Source of the DNA: Atopobiaceae bacterium
Lineage (GTDB): Bacteria; Actinomycetota; Coriobacteriia; Coriobacteriales; Atopobiaceae
Assembly: GCA_022482785.1 (NCBI GenBank)
Contig: JAKVON010000001.1
Coordinates: 186,001-250,000 of the forward strand
DNA length: 64,000 nt
Direction of reading: 5' to 3'
In this document: piece after piece, positions 62,406-64,000 of the stretch
Numbering within the stretch: position 1 is the stretch's first letter
How the letters are laid out: the number at the start of each line of letters is the position of its first letter
Made by a program: the position numbers and the translations under genes
Notes under the pieces: model-generated
What the model was told of the DNA's origin: nothing
Seen by the model: the letters and a program-made list of their open reading frames with translations, nothing else
Databases searched by the model: none

Positions 62406-63189
62406 ATGACAAGCAACGAAGAATTGGTCGAATCCCTCATCGGGATGCTCCTCGACGAGATGCCCGGTTATCGCGAGGAAGCCACGAAGGCAAGCGTGAC
62501 CCCCCCGTCGTCTCCTGCGCGGCCTCATGAACGTGCGACCGCCGATGCCGCTCGGCGGGAAATATGTCCTGCTGCAGGACGAGCTGCTGTCGAGAGAGGC
62601 CATGGAGCGCGGCGTGGTGAGAGTCGAGGCGCTGCCGCGGTGCCCGAAAGACGAGCGCATCTCCCTGTGGCAGGGAGACATCACCCGCCTCGACGCGGAC
62701 GTCATCGTCAACGCCGCGAACTCGGCTCTGCTCGGCTGCTTCGTCCCCTGCCATGGTTGCATCGACAATGCGATCCACTCCGCCGCGGGACTCCAGCTGC
62801 GCGACGAATGCGCCCGCATCATGGCCGACCAAGGCCATGACGAGCCGACCGGGAGAGCCAAGATGACCCGCGGTTACAACCTGCCCGCTGCCCACGTGAT
62901 TCACACGGTGGGACCGATCGTTCCCACGCGTGAGCCCACGCGAGACGACGCCCGCCTGCTCGCCTCGTGCTACGAGAGTTGCCTCGACATCGCCCGGGAG
63001 CGGAGTCTTCACTCGATCGTCTTCTGCTGCGTCTCCACGGGCGAGTTCGGCTATCCCAACGAGCCTGCCGCTCGCGTGGCATGTGAGACGGTCCGTGCCT
63101 GGCTCGACCGCACGGGTTACCCCATCCACGTGGTCTTCGACGTCTTCAAGGAGGTCGACCGTCATGTCTACGAGCGACTTCTCGGCTAG
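62406..63189 (+). CDS. Macrodomain ADP-ribosyl hydrolase linked to a sirtuin, with poly-C frameshift
   Basis: The likely start is ATG 62406 (AGAGGAAGGG site): MTSNEELVESLIGMLLDEMPG. The frame breaks in a run of seven C at 62500-62506. With six C it would read on as RRLLRGLMNVRPPMP into the macrodomain, giving 260 residues. The macrodomain has WQGDIT, VNAANSALLGC, HGCIDNAIHSAAG, GYNLPAAHVIHTVGP and STGEFGYP, with zinc-type Cys/His as in MacroD proteins that pair with M-class sirtuins. If read only from ATG 62527 a 220-residue protein remains. It removes ADP-ribose from target proteins. It overlaps the sirtuin start by 26 bp. Confidence 0.85.
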
Positions 63190-64000
63190 CTGCGAACGGC
63201 TCGCCGATGCCATCGCCGCGAGTGACGCCGTTCTCGTGGGCGCAGGTGCAGGACTTTCGACCTCAAGCGGGCTTGCCTACGACGGTCCGCGCTTCGAACG
63301 TCTCTTCGGCGACTTCGCCCGCCGCTATGGCATTCGCGACATGTACACGGGCGGGTTCCACCCCTTCCCCTCCTCGGAGGAACGGTGGGCCTGGTGGGCC
63401 AGGCACATCTGGTACAACCGCTACGAGCGCGAGGTCGGGCCTGCCTACGAGTCCCTTGCCAGGCTCATGCGCGGTCGCGACCTCTTCGTGCTCACCACCA
63501 ACGTCGACCATTGCTTCCAGGACGCGGGCTTCGATAAAGGCCGCCTGTTCTACACCCAAGGAGACTACGGCCTCTGGCAGTGCTCGCTCCCCTGCCATGA
63601 GAAGACCTACGGCAACCGCGAGGCCGTGCGTCGCATGGTAAGCGAGCAGCGAGACATGCGCGTGCCCACCGAGCTCGTCCCCACATGCCCCGTCTGCGGG
63701 CGCGAGATGGCAATGAATCTCAGGGCTGACGACACCTTCGTCGAGGACGTGGGATGGCACGCCGCATCGACCCGCTATTCCGCGTGGCTCGCCTCGCATG
63801 CGACGGGAAGGGTGCTCTATCTCGAGCTCGGCGTGGGAGGAAACACGCCGGGCATCATCAAGTTCCCGTTCTGGTCTCGCGTCGCGCGGAATCCGCAGGC
63901 CACGTATGCCGTGATCAACAGAGGCGAGGCCTATGTGCCACAAGGGCTGCGAGGGAGCTCGATAGCGGTGGACGGCGACATCGGCGAGGCGCTCGAGACG
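63164..64000 (+). CDS. SIR2-family protein, M-class sirtuin-like, truncated by the window edge
   Basis: The first 279 codons are visible. It has the NAD-binding GAGAGLSTSSGLAY (about 27-40), TTNVDHCF (about 108-115) and a zinc site with CSLPCH and CPVCG. It lacks the usual deacetylase HG motif in clear form; members of this class (SirTM) act as protein ADP-ribosyl transferases and are co-encoded with a macrodomain. ATG 63164 lies 26 bp inside the macrodomain gene, so the two are translationally coupled. The C-terminus lies beyond the right edge. Confidence 0.85.
   Translation, partial: MSTSDFSASCERLADAIAASDAVLVGAGAGLSTSSGLAYDGPRFERLFGDFARRYGIRDMYTGGFHPFPSSEERWAWWARHIWYNRYEREVGPAYESLARLMRGRDLFVLTTNVDHCFQDAGFDKGRLFYTQGDYGLWQCSLPCHEKTYGNREAVRRMVSEQRDMRVPTELVPTCPVCGREMAMNLRADDTFVEDVGWHAASTRYSAWLASHATGRVLYLELGVGGNTPGIIKFPFWSRVARNPQATYAVINRGEAYVPQGLRGSSIAVDGDIGEALET

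Noticed and set aside
1-64000. tRNA or rRNA genes
   Set aside because: I looked for cloverleaf-like and conserved rRNA stretches by eye and found none I could support.

Overview
The window is high-GC DNA with Gram-positive, actinobacterial character. Evidence for this: surface proteases that end in a sortase-like TPxTGD or VPxTGD signal followed by a hydrophobic and basic tail, lipobox lipoproteins, a PTS trehalose operon, and large hybrid histidine kinases. The gene mix (hybrid-cluster protein, C_GCAxxG_C_C protein, iron alcohol dehydrogenase, flavodoxins, Nif11-like peptides, many sensor kinases) suggests an anaerobic gut- or oral-type Coriobacteriia member, for example near Olsenella. That placement is inferred from gene content; no rRNA or tRNA gene was seen.

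Layout. 0-12 kb is a sensing block: a truncated solute-binding lipoprotein, a TetR regulator with a membrane protein, a FIST-GGDEF protein, a 1281-residue Cache/GAF/PAS hybrid kinase, a hybrid kinase whose membrane part resembles an ECF-transporter S-component, and a flavodoxin/C_GCAxxG pair behind a MerR-type promoter. 12-16 kb holds a subtilisin-like surface protease. 16.2-20.2 kb is a nitrosative-stress type operon (hcp with a frameshift, ferredoxin, DUF488, cupin) divergent from a Crp/Fnr regulator. 20.2-24.3 kb has a RelA/SpoT-like synthetase, a Nif11-like peptide, a GH3-family protein and a small membrane protein. 24.3-34.8 kb has a 7TM-DISM two-component system, a decayed LytTR regulator, a coupled three-gene redox/membrane operon and a lipoprotein. 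It ends with a solute-binding/5'-nucleotidase-C fusion lipoprotein overlapping a hybrid kinase.

35-50 kb is a surface-protease island: a papain-like protease whose catalytic segments are in permuted order, an MBL-fold hydrolase, and two tandem subtilisin paralogues. 50-57 kb carries a Tat-type flavodoxin lipoprotein, an iron alcohol dehydrogenase behind a second MerR-type promoter, YjdF with a structured leader, and the trehalose operon treB-treC divergent from treR with three operator-like sites. 57-64 kb is accessory DNA: a second Nif11-like peptide beside the stump of an HlyD-type exporter, an SDR, a decayed DUF1016 nuclease gene, LysR, toxin-antitoxin genes, an HxlR/oxidoreductase pair, and a macrodomain-sirtuin module with a poly-C frameshift that runs off the right edge.

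Main points of interest: the permuted cysteine protease (35328-39548), two unusual sensor architectures (S-component-like kinase; binding protein-5'NT-C paired with a kinase), two single-base frameshifts in otherwise intact genes, and a variant sorting signal shared by four surface proteases.
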